DNA of 61,473 nt, from the NCBI GenBank assembly GCA_030427205.1, contig JAUHXC010000052.1, forward strand, positions 1-61,473. The letters run 5' to 3'. The translations under genes were made by a program, and so were the position numbers. The notes under the pieces were generated by a model. It was not told the DNA's origin and searched no databases. It saw only the letters and a list, made by a program, of their open reading frames with translations. Of this stretch, positions 48,053 to 58,233 are shown piece by piece. Position 1 is the first letter of the stretch. Each line of letters begins with the position of its first letter. Source of the stretch: a bacterium. GTDB lineage: Bacteria > Myxococcota_A > Bradymonadia > UBA7976 > UBA1532.

Positions 48053-49156
48053 TCAGGGCAGGCGCAGCCCGGCGAGCACCCCCCGGTGGTCGGAGACCAC
48101 GTCCGGCAGGACCCGATGCTCGACGATGTCGAGCGCGCGGGATGCGAAGATCCAGTCCAGCCGCGCCTTGTGGAACGGGAAGGTCACCAATGGGGCCTCG
48201 GGCTCGTGGCAGCGCAGGCCCAGCGCGTCGGCCAGCCGGCGCAGCGTCTTCTCCCGCGCGCCCCACGAGGTATTGAAGTCGCCGACGACCACCCGCAAGC
48301 GATCGCGGCCGCGCAGCTCTTCGACCAACGTCTCGATCTGCCGGCGGCGGATGGCGGCCCGCGCGAAGTCGAGGTGCACCGAGACGATGTCGATCGGGCA
48401 GTCGGGCGCGGTCGGGTGGGTCACGGTGCTGACGACGAACCCCTTGCTGAAGGTCGGCGGCGACGGGGCGAACGTCACCGACAGCGGCTCTTCGAGCGGC
48501 AGCCGCGCGGCGATGGCGGTGCCGTATTGCATGCGCGGCGCGACGACGTGCTGCCCGCGCAGCCGCCACTCGAGCCCGGCTGCCTCGGCGACGAACTCGA
48601 CGTGGTCGAAGCCGCCGCTCCAGAACGACGGCCCGTCGGCCTCCTGAAACGCCACGACGTCGGGTCGCTCGCGTCGCAGGACATCGGCGACGGCGTTCAG
48701 ATTGCGGCGAATGGTGCGCTTGAGCTTGAGCGCCTGATGAAAGCCGGTGCTGCGGCCATGGGCCAGGTTGAGCGTCATCACCCGCAGCAGCGGCCGCCCG
48801 TGCTCGTCGGCGCTCGGCCGCTGCGCGGACACCGCACACCGCGCGACGTCGGGGATGGCGCGCTGCGGGCCATTGCGCGGCGGCAGGCTGCGCCGAACGC
48901 GGGCCACGAATCGCGCCTGTCGACCCAAAGCCCGCCGCACCCGGCTGGTCCGGGCGGGCGGCGCGCCGGCAGCCGATGCAGCCGACGACTCGGCCGGCTC
49001 GGCGCGGACCGGGTCATCTGTGGAGCGAGGCGCCGGATCGGATCCGCTCTGCGCCGACCCGGCGGCCTCGTGGGCGTCCGGCCCTGCGACCTCGTGGGCG
49101 GATGATGCGCTGCGGATGTCGTCGTGAGCTTCGCTGCGGGGTTCGCGTTCGGGCAT
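48053..49156 (-). CDS. Endonuclease/exonuclease/phosphatase (EEP) family protein
   Basis: A 367-residue protein. Residues 1-120 are Ala/Ser/Pro/Arg-rich and look disordered, so the true start may be later. The EEP (DNase I-like) domain begins at LRVMTLNLAHG (about 123) and has VAFQEAD (about 167), VVVGDFNTSW (about 290), LDWIFAS (about 334) and SDHRGVLAG (about 354). The active-site His, Asp and Glu are present. It could act on nucleic acids, phospholipids or inositol phosphates. It is divergent from the CDF exporter. Confidence 0.85.
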   Translation of the reverse strand: MPEREPRSEAHDDIRSASSAHEVAGPDAHEAAGSAQSGSDPAPRSTDDPVRAEPAESSAASAAGAPPARTSRVRRALGRQARFVARVRRSLPPRNGPQRAIPDVARCAVSAQRPSADEHGRPLLRVMTLNLAHGRSTGFHQALKLKRTIRRNLNAVADVLRRERPDVVAFQEADGPSFWSGGFDHVEFVAEAAGLEWRLRGQHVVAPRMQYGTAIAARLPLEEPLSVTFAPSPPTFSKGFVVSTVTHPTAPDCPIDIVSVHLDFARAAIRRRQIETLVEELRGRDRLRVVVGDFNTSWGAREKTLRRLADALGLRCHEPEAPLVTFPFHKARLDWIFASRALDIVEHRVLPDVVSDHRGVLAGLRLP

Positions 49157-49257
49157 GCTTCAACGAGTGTACACCGCGCGCCCGGGCGCAACGGGTCGCC
49201 GGCGACGGCATCGATTCGAGGCACCCGTCGTTGCTCGACCGGGCGCGATGGGAGACG

Positions 49258-50337
49258 ATGTCGTTCATGGGACACAGCCACGCACACCACGGTCACGGCG
49301 GCGGCCACGATCACCACCACGGCGACGTGCACTCCGAGGCCGGGCGGCGGGCGCTGAAGTGGTCATTGGTCCTCAACGGCGGTTTTCTGCTGATCGAAGC
49401 CGGTGTCGGCTGGTGGACCGGCTCGTTGGCCCTGCTCTCCGACGCCGGCCACATGGTGGGCGACGTCAGCGCGCTGCTCCTGGCCTATGTCGTCGCCGGG
49501 CTCGCGATGCGGCCGTCGACGCCGACCCGCACCTTCGGGCTGACCCGGGCCGAGGCCCTCGGCGCCTTCGTCAACGGGCTCGCGCTGCTGGCGGTGGTGG
49601 CGTTCATCGTCGTAGAGGCCATCGAGCGCATGGTGAGCGGACCACCGGCGGTCCCCGGGCTGCCGGTGCTCGTCGTCGGAGCCGTCGGTCTGGCGATCAA
49701 TCTCGGCTCGGCCTGGGCGCTGTGGCGCAGCGCATCGGGCGACATCAACGTGCAGGGCGCGCTGGCCCACATGCTGGCCGACGCGCTCGGCTCGCTCGGC
49801 GCGATGATCGCCGCCGGGCTGATCCTGCTGTTCGGCTGGCACTGGGCCGACCCCGTCGTCAGCCTGCTGGTGGCGGCCCTCGTGCTGTGGGGAGCGGCCC
49901 GGGTCGTGCTGTCGGCCACCCGGGTGCTGCTCGACTTCGCCCCCGCCGACATGGACGCGGAGCGGGTCGAGGCCGCGCTGGTCGCCGTAGATGGCGTCGC
50001 GGCCGTGCACGACATCCACGTCTGGGGGCAGGCCGGCGCGCGGGTCATGGTCACCGCCCATCTGGTGCCGGCCGCCGAAGCGGCGCCCTTCGACGTGCTG
50101 CAGCGGGCAGAGGCCACGCTGCGCACCGCGCTGGGTGTCGCCCACTCGACCCTGCAGATCGAGCCCCGCAGCGGTTGCCCACAGCCCGCCTGTCCGTTCG
50201 CCGAGCCCCTCGCGACCCTCGATGAGGGCGACGGTCACCATGACCACGAACACCATGACCATGACCACGGGCACCACGACCACGACCATGCGGACCCCCA
50301 CGACCACGGCGCGGGCCGCCCGCCGTCATTGCACTGA
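49258..50337 (+). CDS. Cation diffusion facilitator (zinc-type exporter)
   Basis: A 359-residue CDF transporter with His-rich ends. N-terminal HSHAHHGHGGGHDHHHGD (about 6-23) and a C-terminal tail with 15 or more His and Asp (about 320-350) bind metal. Six membrane segments span about 35-235. The metal-site motifs are SLALLSDAGHMVGDVSALLL (HxxxD in TM2) and ALAHMLADALGSLGAMIA (HxxxD in TM5), as in Zn/Cd-exporting members. VAAVHDIHVWGQAGARVMVT is the cytoplasmic domain. It exports zinc or related ions with protons. ATG at 49258 or 49267; neither has ideal spacing to GGGAGA. Confidence 0.92.
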   Translation: MSFMGHSHAHHGHGGGHDHHHGDVHSEAGRRALKWSLVLNGGFLLIEAGVGWWTGSLALLSDAGHMVGDVSALLLAYVVAGLAMRPSTPTRTFGLTRAEALGAFVNGLALLAVVAFIVVEAIERMVSGPPAVPGLPVLVVGAVGLAINLGSAWALWRSASGDINVQGALAHMLADALGSLGAMIAAGLILLFGWHWADPVVSLLVAALVLWGAARVVLSATRVLLDFAPADMDAERVEAALVAVDGVAAVHDIHVWGQAGARVMVTAHLVPAAEAAPFDVLQRAEATLRTALGVAHSTLQIEPRSGCPQPACPFAEPLATLDEGDGHHDHEHHDHDHGHHDHDHADPHDHGAGRPPSLH

Positions 50338-50352
50338 CGATCCGGCCGCCGT

Positions 50353-51479
50353 TCACCCCGTCGGCGGCTCGGTTTCACCCCGGCTCGCCAGAGGCGGCAG
50401 CAGCCCATCCCCTTCCCGAATCGGCGGCGGCGGCAGGGTCATCGCGCGGCGCTGAATCGGCAGCGTGACGATGAACGTGCTGCCCTCCCCCGGCGCGCTC
50501 TGAGCCGTGATGGCCCCATCGTGCGCCTCGACGATACGCCGACACAGGGTGAGCCCGATGCCTCGCCCGGGGTAAGCGTCGGCGGTATGCAGCCGTTGAA
50601 ACAGCTGGAAGATCCGGTTGACGTAGCGCCGGTCGAAGCCGATGCCATTGTCGCTGATGATGAGGGTGAAGCATGGCGTGCCGTCGGCCGGGCGCTCCAT
50701 GTAGCGGCCGCCGATGTCCACCCGGGGCCGAACCCCCTGCCGCCTGAACTTCAACGCGTTGCCGACGAGATGCGCCATCAGCCGTCGGATCTGACCCGGA
50801 TCGGCTTCGATGACCGCCAGCTCGCCGATGTGAACCTCGGCCTCGGCCTCGGCCATCAGCGCCGCGTGCTCTTCGACCGCTTCTCGGGCGACCGTCTCGA
50901 GGTCGATTCGCGTCGCCTTGGGCAGCTGATCGGGCCGGTGCAGGTCGAGCAGACCATCGAGCAGGCCCTCGAAGCGATCGGCCGCCTGCCGCATGCGCAC
51001 CAGATGAGCCCGCCCCGCCTCGCTCAGACGCTCGTCTTCGTCTTCGGCGAGCAGGTCGCCGAACATGCGGATCTTGCGCAGTGGCTCCTGCAGGTCGTGG
51101 GTCGCGGCGAAAGCGAACTCGCGCAGCTCACGGGTGCTCTTCTCGAGGCGCTCGGCGCCGATCTGACGCCGGCGACGGACCTCGGCCTCGGCCGCGCGGG
51201 CCTCCGCTCGAGCGGCGTCCCGCTCCATCTCGACGTCGGCGATCCGCAGCTGCAGCTCGGCGATCCGCGCCTCCGAGCCGGTGGACGGCAGGGGCGGTGG
51301 CGCCGGCGATGTGGTGCGGGCCATCGGGCGCGTACGGGCGACGACGATCGCGGCGATCACGACCACCGCCGCGGCGAGGACCGCCAACGGCCACCAGCCC
51401 ACGCCGAGGGCGAGCCCTCGCCCGGTCGCGAGCCCGGTGAGGACGCCCACGATGGTCAGCAGCGGAAGGCGGGCGTCCA

Positions 51480-51480
<1 letters not shown>
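50353..51480 (-). CDS. Sensor histidine kinase (phytochrome-type HisKA)
   Basis: A 375-residue kinase with two N-terminal membrane helices (about 5-48) and almost no periplasmic part. A coiled coil follows (about 70-115, RIADVEMERDAARAEARAAE). The H-box is FAATHDLQEPLRKIRMFG (His about 129). The ATPase domain has HLVGNALKF, ISDNGIGFD and GRGIGLTLC. The DLQEPLRKI wording is typical of the phytochrome/bacteriophytochrome-like HisKA group. Its ATG overlaps the AAA+ stop (TGATG), so expression is tied to the ATPase. No response regulator is adjacent. Confidence 0.87.
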
Positions 51481-53600
<2,120 letters not shown>

Positions 53601-53853
53601 CGATCCCTCCCGTCAAGTCGTCGCGATCTTGCCCCGGGCGGTGCCCCGGCTCAAGCACCGCGCCCGCGCATCCGCATCCCCTGGCGGCGAACGTTCCCGG
53701 CGCCCAGCCCCTTGGCCCGCAAGACGAATACCGATAAGGCGAGCCACGGCGGTTGCTGTATCGGCGGACATGCCCGAGAGCCGGGGCTGAATCCACTGCA
53801 CGGACAACGTCGCATTGACGCCGGCCAGCGTGCCGCGGCATCTATGCCTCCTC

Positions 53854-54912
53854 ATGCACGCCTCTACCGCGCAATCGCCTGGCCGCACCGCTCCGCCCAC
53901 CCGGGGCGTGGTCGTCTGGCTGTGGATCGTCTACGGCTTCATCGGCGCAATGGTGCTCATCGGGGGTATCACCCGGCTCACCGGCAGCGGCCTGTCCATG
54001 GTCGACTGGCACCCGTTGATGGGCGCGCTGCCACCGCTGAGCGAGCCTGACTGGCTGGCGGTCTTCGAGCGATACAAGTCGTCGCCGCAGTATGTGCAGG
54101 TCAACCACTGGATGACCCTCGGCGACTTCAAGCAGATCTTCTTCTGGGAGTACTTCCACCGGCTCTTCGGTCGGCTGATCGGCGTGGTCTTCTTCGTGCC
54201 GTGGCTCTATTTCACGCTTCGCGGGCAGTTGCGGGGTCAATGGGCGGTCCGGGCGTTCATCGCATTCGTTCTCGGCGGGCTGCAGGGTCTGCTCGGCTGG
54301 TTCATGGTCAAGAGCGGGCTGGTCGACGTCCCTGCAGTCAGCCACTACCGACTCGCCGCCCACCTGTCGCTGGCATTCTTCGTCGGCGCCTATATCGTCT
54401 GGCTCGCCCTCGATATGCGTCCGGGCGGGCAGCGTCCGGGCGACCGCCGTCTTCGCCGGTCCGGGTGGGCTCTGATCGGGTTGCTGACGGTGCAGATCGT
54501 CTACGGCGCGTTCATGGCGGGCACCCGGGCCGGCTATATGTACCGGACATGGCCCGACATGCACGGCGTGTGGGTGCCCGGCGACGTGCTCGCGATGTCG
54601 CCCGCTTGGCTCAACCTGTTCGAGAACCCCGACACCATCAACTTCGTGCACCGCACCCTGGCCTGGTTCGTCGCCGGCTTCGCTGTCTGGCTGGCCATCG
54701 CCGCGTTCCGCCGGGCTGACGCGACGCGACACCGCGTGGCGGCCGTGCTGCTCGGGGGCGGTGTTCTGGTGCAGTTCGTGCTCGGCGTCCTCACCGTGCT
54801 CTACGGCGTGCCGGTGGCTCTCGGCTCCGCGCATCAGCTCGGCGCGTATGCCCTGCTCACCGCCGCCTTGATGGTCGTGCACGGTCAGAAGGCCGTGCCA
54901 CCGGCCGGCTGA
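53854..54912 (+). CDS. ctaA: Heme A synthase (CtaA/COX15 type)
   Basis: A 352-residue inner-membrane enzyme that oxidises heme O to heme A for aa3-type cytochrome oxidase. About eight membrane segments. Heme-ligand motifs are EYFHRLFGRLIGVVF (about 104), VSHYRLAAHLSLAF (about 166), NFVHRTLAWFVAGF (about 266) and GSAHQLGAYALLT (about 328). The sequence GGITRLTGSGLSMVDWHPL is typical of the COX15-like type. No CtaB or oxidase gene is adjacent. ATG at 53854 is chosen; a TTG at 53815 would add 13 residues. It is divergent from the AAA+ gene. Confidence 0.93.
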   Translation: MHASTAQSPGRTAPPTRGVVVWLWIVYGFIGAMVLIGGITRLTGSGLSMVDWHPLMGALPPLSEPDWLAVFERYKSSPQYVQVNHWMTLGDFKQIFFWEYFHRLFGRLIGVVFFVPWLYFTLRGQLRGQWAVRAFIAFVLGGLQGLLGWFMVKSGLVDVPAVSHYRLAAHLSLAFFVGAYIVWLALDMRPGGQRPGDRRLRRSGWALIGLLTVQIVYGAFMAGTRAGYMYRTWPDMHGVWVPGDVLAMSPAWLNLFENPDTINFVHRTLAWFVAGFAVWLAIAAFRRADATRHRVAAVLLGGGVLVQFVLGVLTVLYGVPVALGSAHQLGAYALLTAALMVVHGQKAVPPAG

Positions 54913-54938
54913 GCCCGCCGGGCGTCGTCGGGCCCCGG

Positions 54939-55454
54939 TCAGTCGCCCCCGGCGAAGCAGGCGCTCTCGGTGGGCGTACAGGTCTTGGCGATCGAGCTGG
55001 CGAGCGCGGCATCGTCGTCTGCGATCCACGCGGTGATGATGCCCCAGGCACATCCATCGGTATTCGCGAAGCAGATGGGGTGACCCACCGCCGCCGGATC
55101 GCCGGCGAGCGCCACCCGCAAGAGCGCGCTCTCGCCGGGTGCGGCCTGATCGATCACGCCCTTCGCCATCAGGTACTCGTCCTGCCGGGTCGCGGCGTTC
55201 TCGCTCACCTGGAAGTTGCCGACGGTGGTGGCGTGGCAGCCCCCGATGCCGCAGCCGACGGTCAGCATGGCCTGCTGAGCGACGATGAACTCCGGTCCAT
55301 TGTCGGGCGAGACCGGCAGCACCAAGGTGGTCACCTCGCCCTCGCCACAGCCAGACGACGCCCAGACGGCGGCGACCAACAAGGCGACGCAGGCCACGGC
55401 TCGGGCCGGGCGCGGCCACCCGGCTGACAGACCGTCTCGCTCCGTTCGCGGCAT
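54939..55454 (-). CDS. Small Cys-rich lipoprotein with CX4CH motif
   Basis: A 171-residue lipoprotein (signal with lipobox WASSGC, Cys about 36). The mature part has six Cys in three pairs: VGCGIGGCHA (CX4CH, about 68), ICFANTDGC (about 124) and TCTPTESAC (about 160). The CX4CH with QAMLTVGCGIGGCHA resembles the cytochrome-c-like heme motif CXXCH with two extra residues, a form seen in Myxococcota and Planctomycetes surface proteins. Whether heme is bound is not known. Its ATG overlaps the rlmE stop by one base. Confidence 0.7.
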   Translation of the reverse strand: MPRTERDGLSAGWPRPARAVACVALLVAAVWASSGCGEGEVTTLVLPVSPDNGPEFIVAQQAMLTVGCGIGGCHATTVGNFQVSENAATRQDEYLMAKGVIDQAAPGESALLRVALAGDPAAVGHPICFANTDGCAWGIITAWIADDDAALASSIAKTCTPTESACFAGGD

Positions 55455-56068
55455 CAGAGCCTCTCTCTCGAACCGGGCGCCCCCGAAAACCCCTGGGCCA
55501 CGATGAAGAGCTCGACGCTCTCCGACCGGGTGCTCTTGGGCTTGATCCGCTTGAGTTTGCCATAGCGGGGCCGTATCTCGTCCACCAGTTCGGGCACATC
55601 GCCGCCTTCGAAGACTTTGCAGACGAAAGCACCGCCGCGTTCGAGCAGCGTATCGGCGAGGTAGAGCGCGCGACGGCACAGCTCGACCGAGCGGACATGG
55701 TCGGTGAACCGATCACCGGTCGTATCGGGCGCCATGTCGCTGAGTACGACGTCGAACCGCCCCCCGCCCGCCTCGAAGAAGCGCTCGGCATCCGTCTCGA
55801 AGATGTCCCCGACGAGCGTGGTGACCTGGGGCGCAGCGAACTCGATCGCGCGGCGGTCGATACCCACCACCCGGCCCCCGCGGCCGACCTTGCCCGCCGC
55901 ATACTGGGTCCAGGAACCCGGCGCGCAGCCGAGGTCGAGCACCCGCAGCCCTCGCCGCAAGAGCCGCGTCCGCTTGTCGATCTCCTCGAGCTTGAAGACG
56001 CTGCGGGCGGCAAAGCCCGAGGCTTTTGCTCGGCGGGTATAGTGATCCGGTCGTCGACGGCTGGCCAT
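55454..56068 (-). CDS. rlmE: 23S rRNA 2'-O-methyltransferase RlmE (FtsJ/RrmJ)
   Basis: A 204-residue SAM-dependent enzyme that methylates the 2'-OH of U2552 (E. coli numbering) in 23S rRNA during large-subunit maturation. The K-D-K-E tetrad is visible: Lys in SVFKLEEID (about 25), Asp in VVLSDMAPDT (about 109), Lys in FVCKVFEGGD (about 149) and Glu in SESVELFIV (about 184). The SAM motif is VLDLGCAPGSWTQYA (about 43). ATG at 56068; the upstream ATG would add a non-conserved stretch. Coupled to the downstream Cys-rich lipoprotein. Confidence 0.94.
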   Translation of the reverse strand: MASRRRPDHYTRRAKASGFAARSVFKLEEIDKRTRLLRRGLRVLDLGCAPGSWTQYAAGKVGRGGRVVGIDRRAIEFAAPQVTTLVGDIFETDAERFFEAGGGRFDVVLSDMAPDTTGDRFTDHVRSVELCRRALYLADTLLERGGAFVCKVFEGGDVPELVDEIRPRYGKLKRIKPKSTRSESVELFIVAQGFSGAPGSRERL

Positions 56069-56167
56069 GCCGGGAGCCTGCCCGACCCATCGACCCGACG
56101 CAAGCGACCCACGGCCTGCGCGGACCTGCGCGGCCGCCATGGTCGCCGCCCTGCGTGCGCGAGCGCA

Positions 56168-56494
56168 TCATCGATCGCTCGGTCGCGGCGGCGTCGCCTC
56201 GATATCGACCGCTGGTGCAGGCGACGTCCCCCCAGCTTCGACAGCCGACCGCTCTCTGAGGCGCTCGAGTCGCGCACGCAGGGCGGCGACCCGCGCGGCT
56301 CGATCGCCGATGACCGGCCCAGCGGGACCCGCGAGCCGATCGCCGGGGCGCGCATCCGGCGGCAGCGTGGCCAGGGGTACGTCGATCGTGCGTCCGTCGG
56401 GCGCGATCAAGACCGCCATGGGTGGCTCGAAGCGATCGATCTCGAATACGACGAGGGCCAGGACGGCAAGCGCGACGGTTCGCGATCGCTTCAT
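56168..56494 (-). CDS. DUF3006 domain protein
   Basis: A 108-residue small protein. An N-terminal hydrophobic segment (VALAVLALVVF) leads into FEIDRFEPPMAVLIAPDGRT and DVPLATLPPDARPGDRLAG, which match the DUF3006 pattern (IDRFEGxxAVL ... DVPxxxLPxGAxxGDVL). The C-terminal third is helical (RVAALRARLERLRERS). DUF3006 has no assigned function. The ATG overlaps the stop of the RadC-like gene by four bases (ATGA). Confidence 0.7.
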   Translation of the reverse strand: MKRSRTVALAVLALVVFEIDRFEPPMAVLIAPDGRTIDVPLATLPPDARPGDRLAGPAGPVIGDRAARVAALRARLERLRERSAVEAGGTSPAPAVDIEATPPRPSDR

Positions 56495-57369
56495 GCTGCA
56501 CCGCCCGACAACGCCCAGGCATCCCGTCCTCCGATCAGGACGACTCGCTCCAGGCTCAGGCCGACGAGGCGGGCGGCCTCCTCGAGGCGCAAGGCGGCTT
56601 CGCGCTCCGTTGTGCGCGGCTCACCGCCTGGGCGCACGACGAAGATCCACCAGGGCCCGACACCCTCACCGAGCATGCGCGCGAGGTGGCTGCCCAACCG
56701 GGTCCGTGGTCCGAGGCCCTCGCCCAAGGCCAATGTGATCGGCTCACCCGCAGCCTGCGGCCGCAGGGCCAATACCGCTCGCTCACCGATCGCGACCTGG
56801 CCCCGCATGCGCTCGATGGCGTCGGTGAGAGGGTCTTCGGGCAGCGGCACCTCATGCGGCGGCTCGACCGGCCCGGCGCGGAGAGCTAGTTCGAACGCCG
56901 CACGGATACGTGCGGACTTGACGGGTCCGATACCCGTGATCGTCTGCAAGACCTCCGGGGTCGCCGCCCCGAGTGCCTCGACCCCGCCCAAGACGTCGAG
57001 CACCCGCCGGGCGAGCTGCAGCGCGTCCTCTCCATTGCCGCGGCCGGTGCCGAGTACGAGCGCCAACAAGGCGGTGGATTCGAGCGTATGGGCACCCTCT
57101 CGAAGGAGACGTTCCCGCGGACGATCCTCCGGCGAGAGGTCCCACAGCGCCGGCGGGCTCGGATCGGTCGGCGCCTCCTCACGAACAGGCCCGTCGTCCA
57201 TGCCGATCTCGGTGGGTGGTGCTTGCCCCGCCGCCGTATGCAGTGCGTGTCGCGCCTGGGGTATGAGCTCGCTCGGCGAGCGGGCATGCGCGACCGGCGG
57301 ATACGAGTGCTCGGGATGCCGCAGACGGGAAGCATCGGCATGCGGGTCGGGCGCTGGGTGATCGGACAT
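56491..57369 (-). CDS. RadC-like protein lacking the JAMM metal ligands
   Basis: A 292-residue protein. Residues 1-75 are Pro/His-rich and probably disordered. Residues 80-165 are the helix-hairpin-helix part of RadC/UPF0758 (RERLLREGAHTLESTALLAL, GNGEDALQLARRVL, ITGIGPVKSARIRAAFEL). The C-terminal half aligns with the RadC JAMM domain, but the HNHPSGDPxPSxxD zinc motif reads VVRPGGEPRTTERE and the later LLDHxIIG reads SLERVVLIGG, so the metal site is lost. A strong CAGGAGGAG precedes the ATG. RadC has no confirmed role in repair. This copy is likely non-enzymatic. Confidence 0.75.
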   Translation of the reverse strand: MSDHPAPDPHADASRLRHPEHSYPPVAHARSPSELIPQARHALHTAAGQAPPTEIGMDDGPVREEAPTDPSPPALWDLSPEDRPRERLLREGAHTLESTALLALVLGTGRGNGEDALQLARRVLDVLGGVEALGAATPEVLQTITGIGPVKSARIRAAFELALRAGPVEPPHEVPLPEDPLTDAIERMRGQVAIGERAVLALRPQAAGEPITLALGEGLGPRTRLGSHLARMLGEGVGPWWIFVVRPGGEPRTTEREAALRLEEAARLVGLSLERVVLIGGRDAWALSGGAA

Positions 57370-57524
57370 GACTCCTCCTGGCGAACCGCAGGCCGCGGTC
57401 GGCCATGAGACGTCAGCAGAGCCCGTGCCAGACTGCCCGCCGGACTAAAACCCTTGAACCTCATATACTTGGAAACAGTCATCGAGAGCGACGAACACCT
57501 GACCGGTGTCCACAGCGTCCAGGT

Positions 57525-57541
57525 CGTCCAGAATCTGGACG
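57525..57541 (-). terminator. Weak hairpin after the response regulator gene
   Basis: CGTCCAG and CTGGACG form a 7-bp stem with a three-base loop six bases beyond the response-regulator stop on the minus strand. No T-tract follows, so it may only protect the transcript. A similar GTCCAGGTCGTCC stretch lies beside it. Confidence 0.3.
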
Positions 57542-57546
57542 CCCGC

Positions 57547-58233
57547 TCAGGCCTCGTGGCGGTAGCCGACCCCATGGACCGTACGGATGAGGCTCGGATT
57601 GCGCGGATCGGGCTCGATTCGCTTGCGGAGCTTGCTGATGTGCTGATCGAGCGTACGGCTGTTGGGCATGTGGTCGAGGCCCCAACACTCACTGAAGAAG
57701 GTCTCCCGGTCGACGACCTGCCCCTTGCGCGCGTGCAAGACAGTGAGGATCTTGACGTCCCGCAGGCTGAGGTCGATGGCCCGGCGACCGCGATAGGCGC
57801 GCAGCTCCGCCGGCTGTACCTCCAGATCACCGAACTGAAAGGCCGCATCCTTGTCGGCACGCCCGGGGCGTCGCAAGCAGCGGCGGGTCACGGCTCGGAT
57901 CCGGGCGATGACCTCCCGTACACCAAACGGCTTCTGGATGAAGTCGTCGGCGCCGAGTTCGAGGCCCACGACCCGGTCGATCTCTTCCGACTTGGCGCTG
58001 ATGAAGATGATGGGCAGATCGGGATCGTCTCGCCGCACCGAGCGACAGACATCATACCCGTTGACCCGCGGCATCATGATATCGAGCAGGACGAAGTCGG
58101 GGTTCTCCGCGCTGATGCGGTCGAGCGCCTGCTGCCCATCAGCTGCGACGATGGTCGTATAGCCCTCGGCTTCGAGGATCTCGACGAGTCCGCTGCGAAT
58201 GTTCGGGTCGTCTTCGGCCACCAGGACTCTCAC
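57547..58233 (-). CDS. OmpR-family response regulator
   Basis: A 228-residue DNA-binding regulator. Receiver domain about 1-120: VRVLVAEDDPNIRSG, phospho-acceptor in FVLLDIMMPRVNGYD (Asp about 51), Thr/Ser in IIFISAKSEE and Lys in DDFIQKPFG. Winged-helix output about 135-226 (FGDLEVQPAELRAYRG, HISKLRKRIEPDPRNPSLI, RTVHGVGYR). The GTG at 58233 overlaps the kinase stop (GTGA) and follows GAGAGGAGAG. It is the last gene of the VWA-kinase-regulator operon. Its targets are unknown. Confidence 0.93.
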   Translation of the reverse strand: MRVLVAEDDPNIRSGLVEILEAEGYTTIVAADGQQALDRISAENPDFVLLDIMMPRVNGYDVCRSVRRDDPDLPIIFISAKSEEIDRVVGLELGADDFIQKPFGVREVIARIRAVTRRCLRRPGRADKDAAFQFGDLEVQPAELRAYRGRRAIDLSLRDVKILTVLHARKGQVVDRETFFSECWGLDHMPNSRTLDQHISKLRKRIEPDPRNPSLIRTVHGVGYRHEA

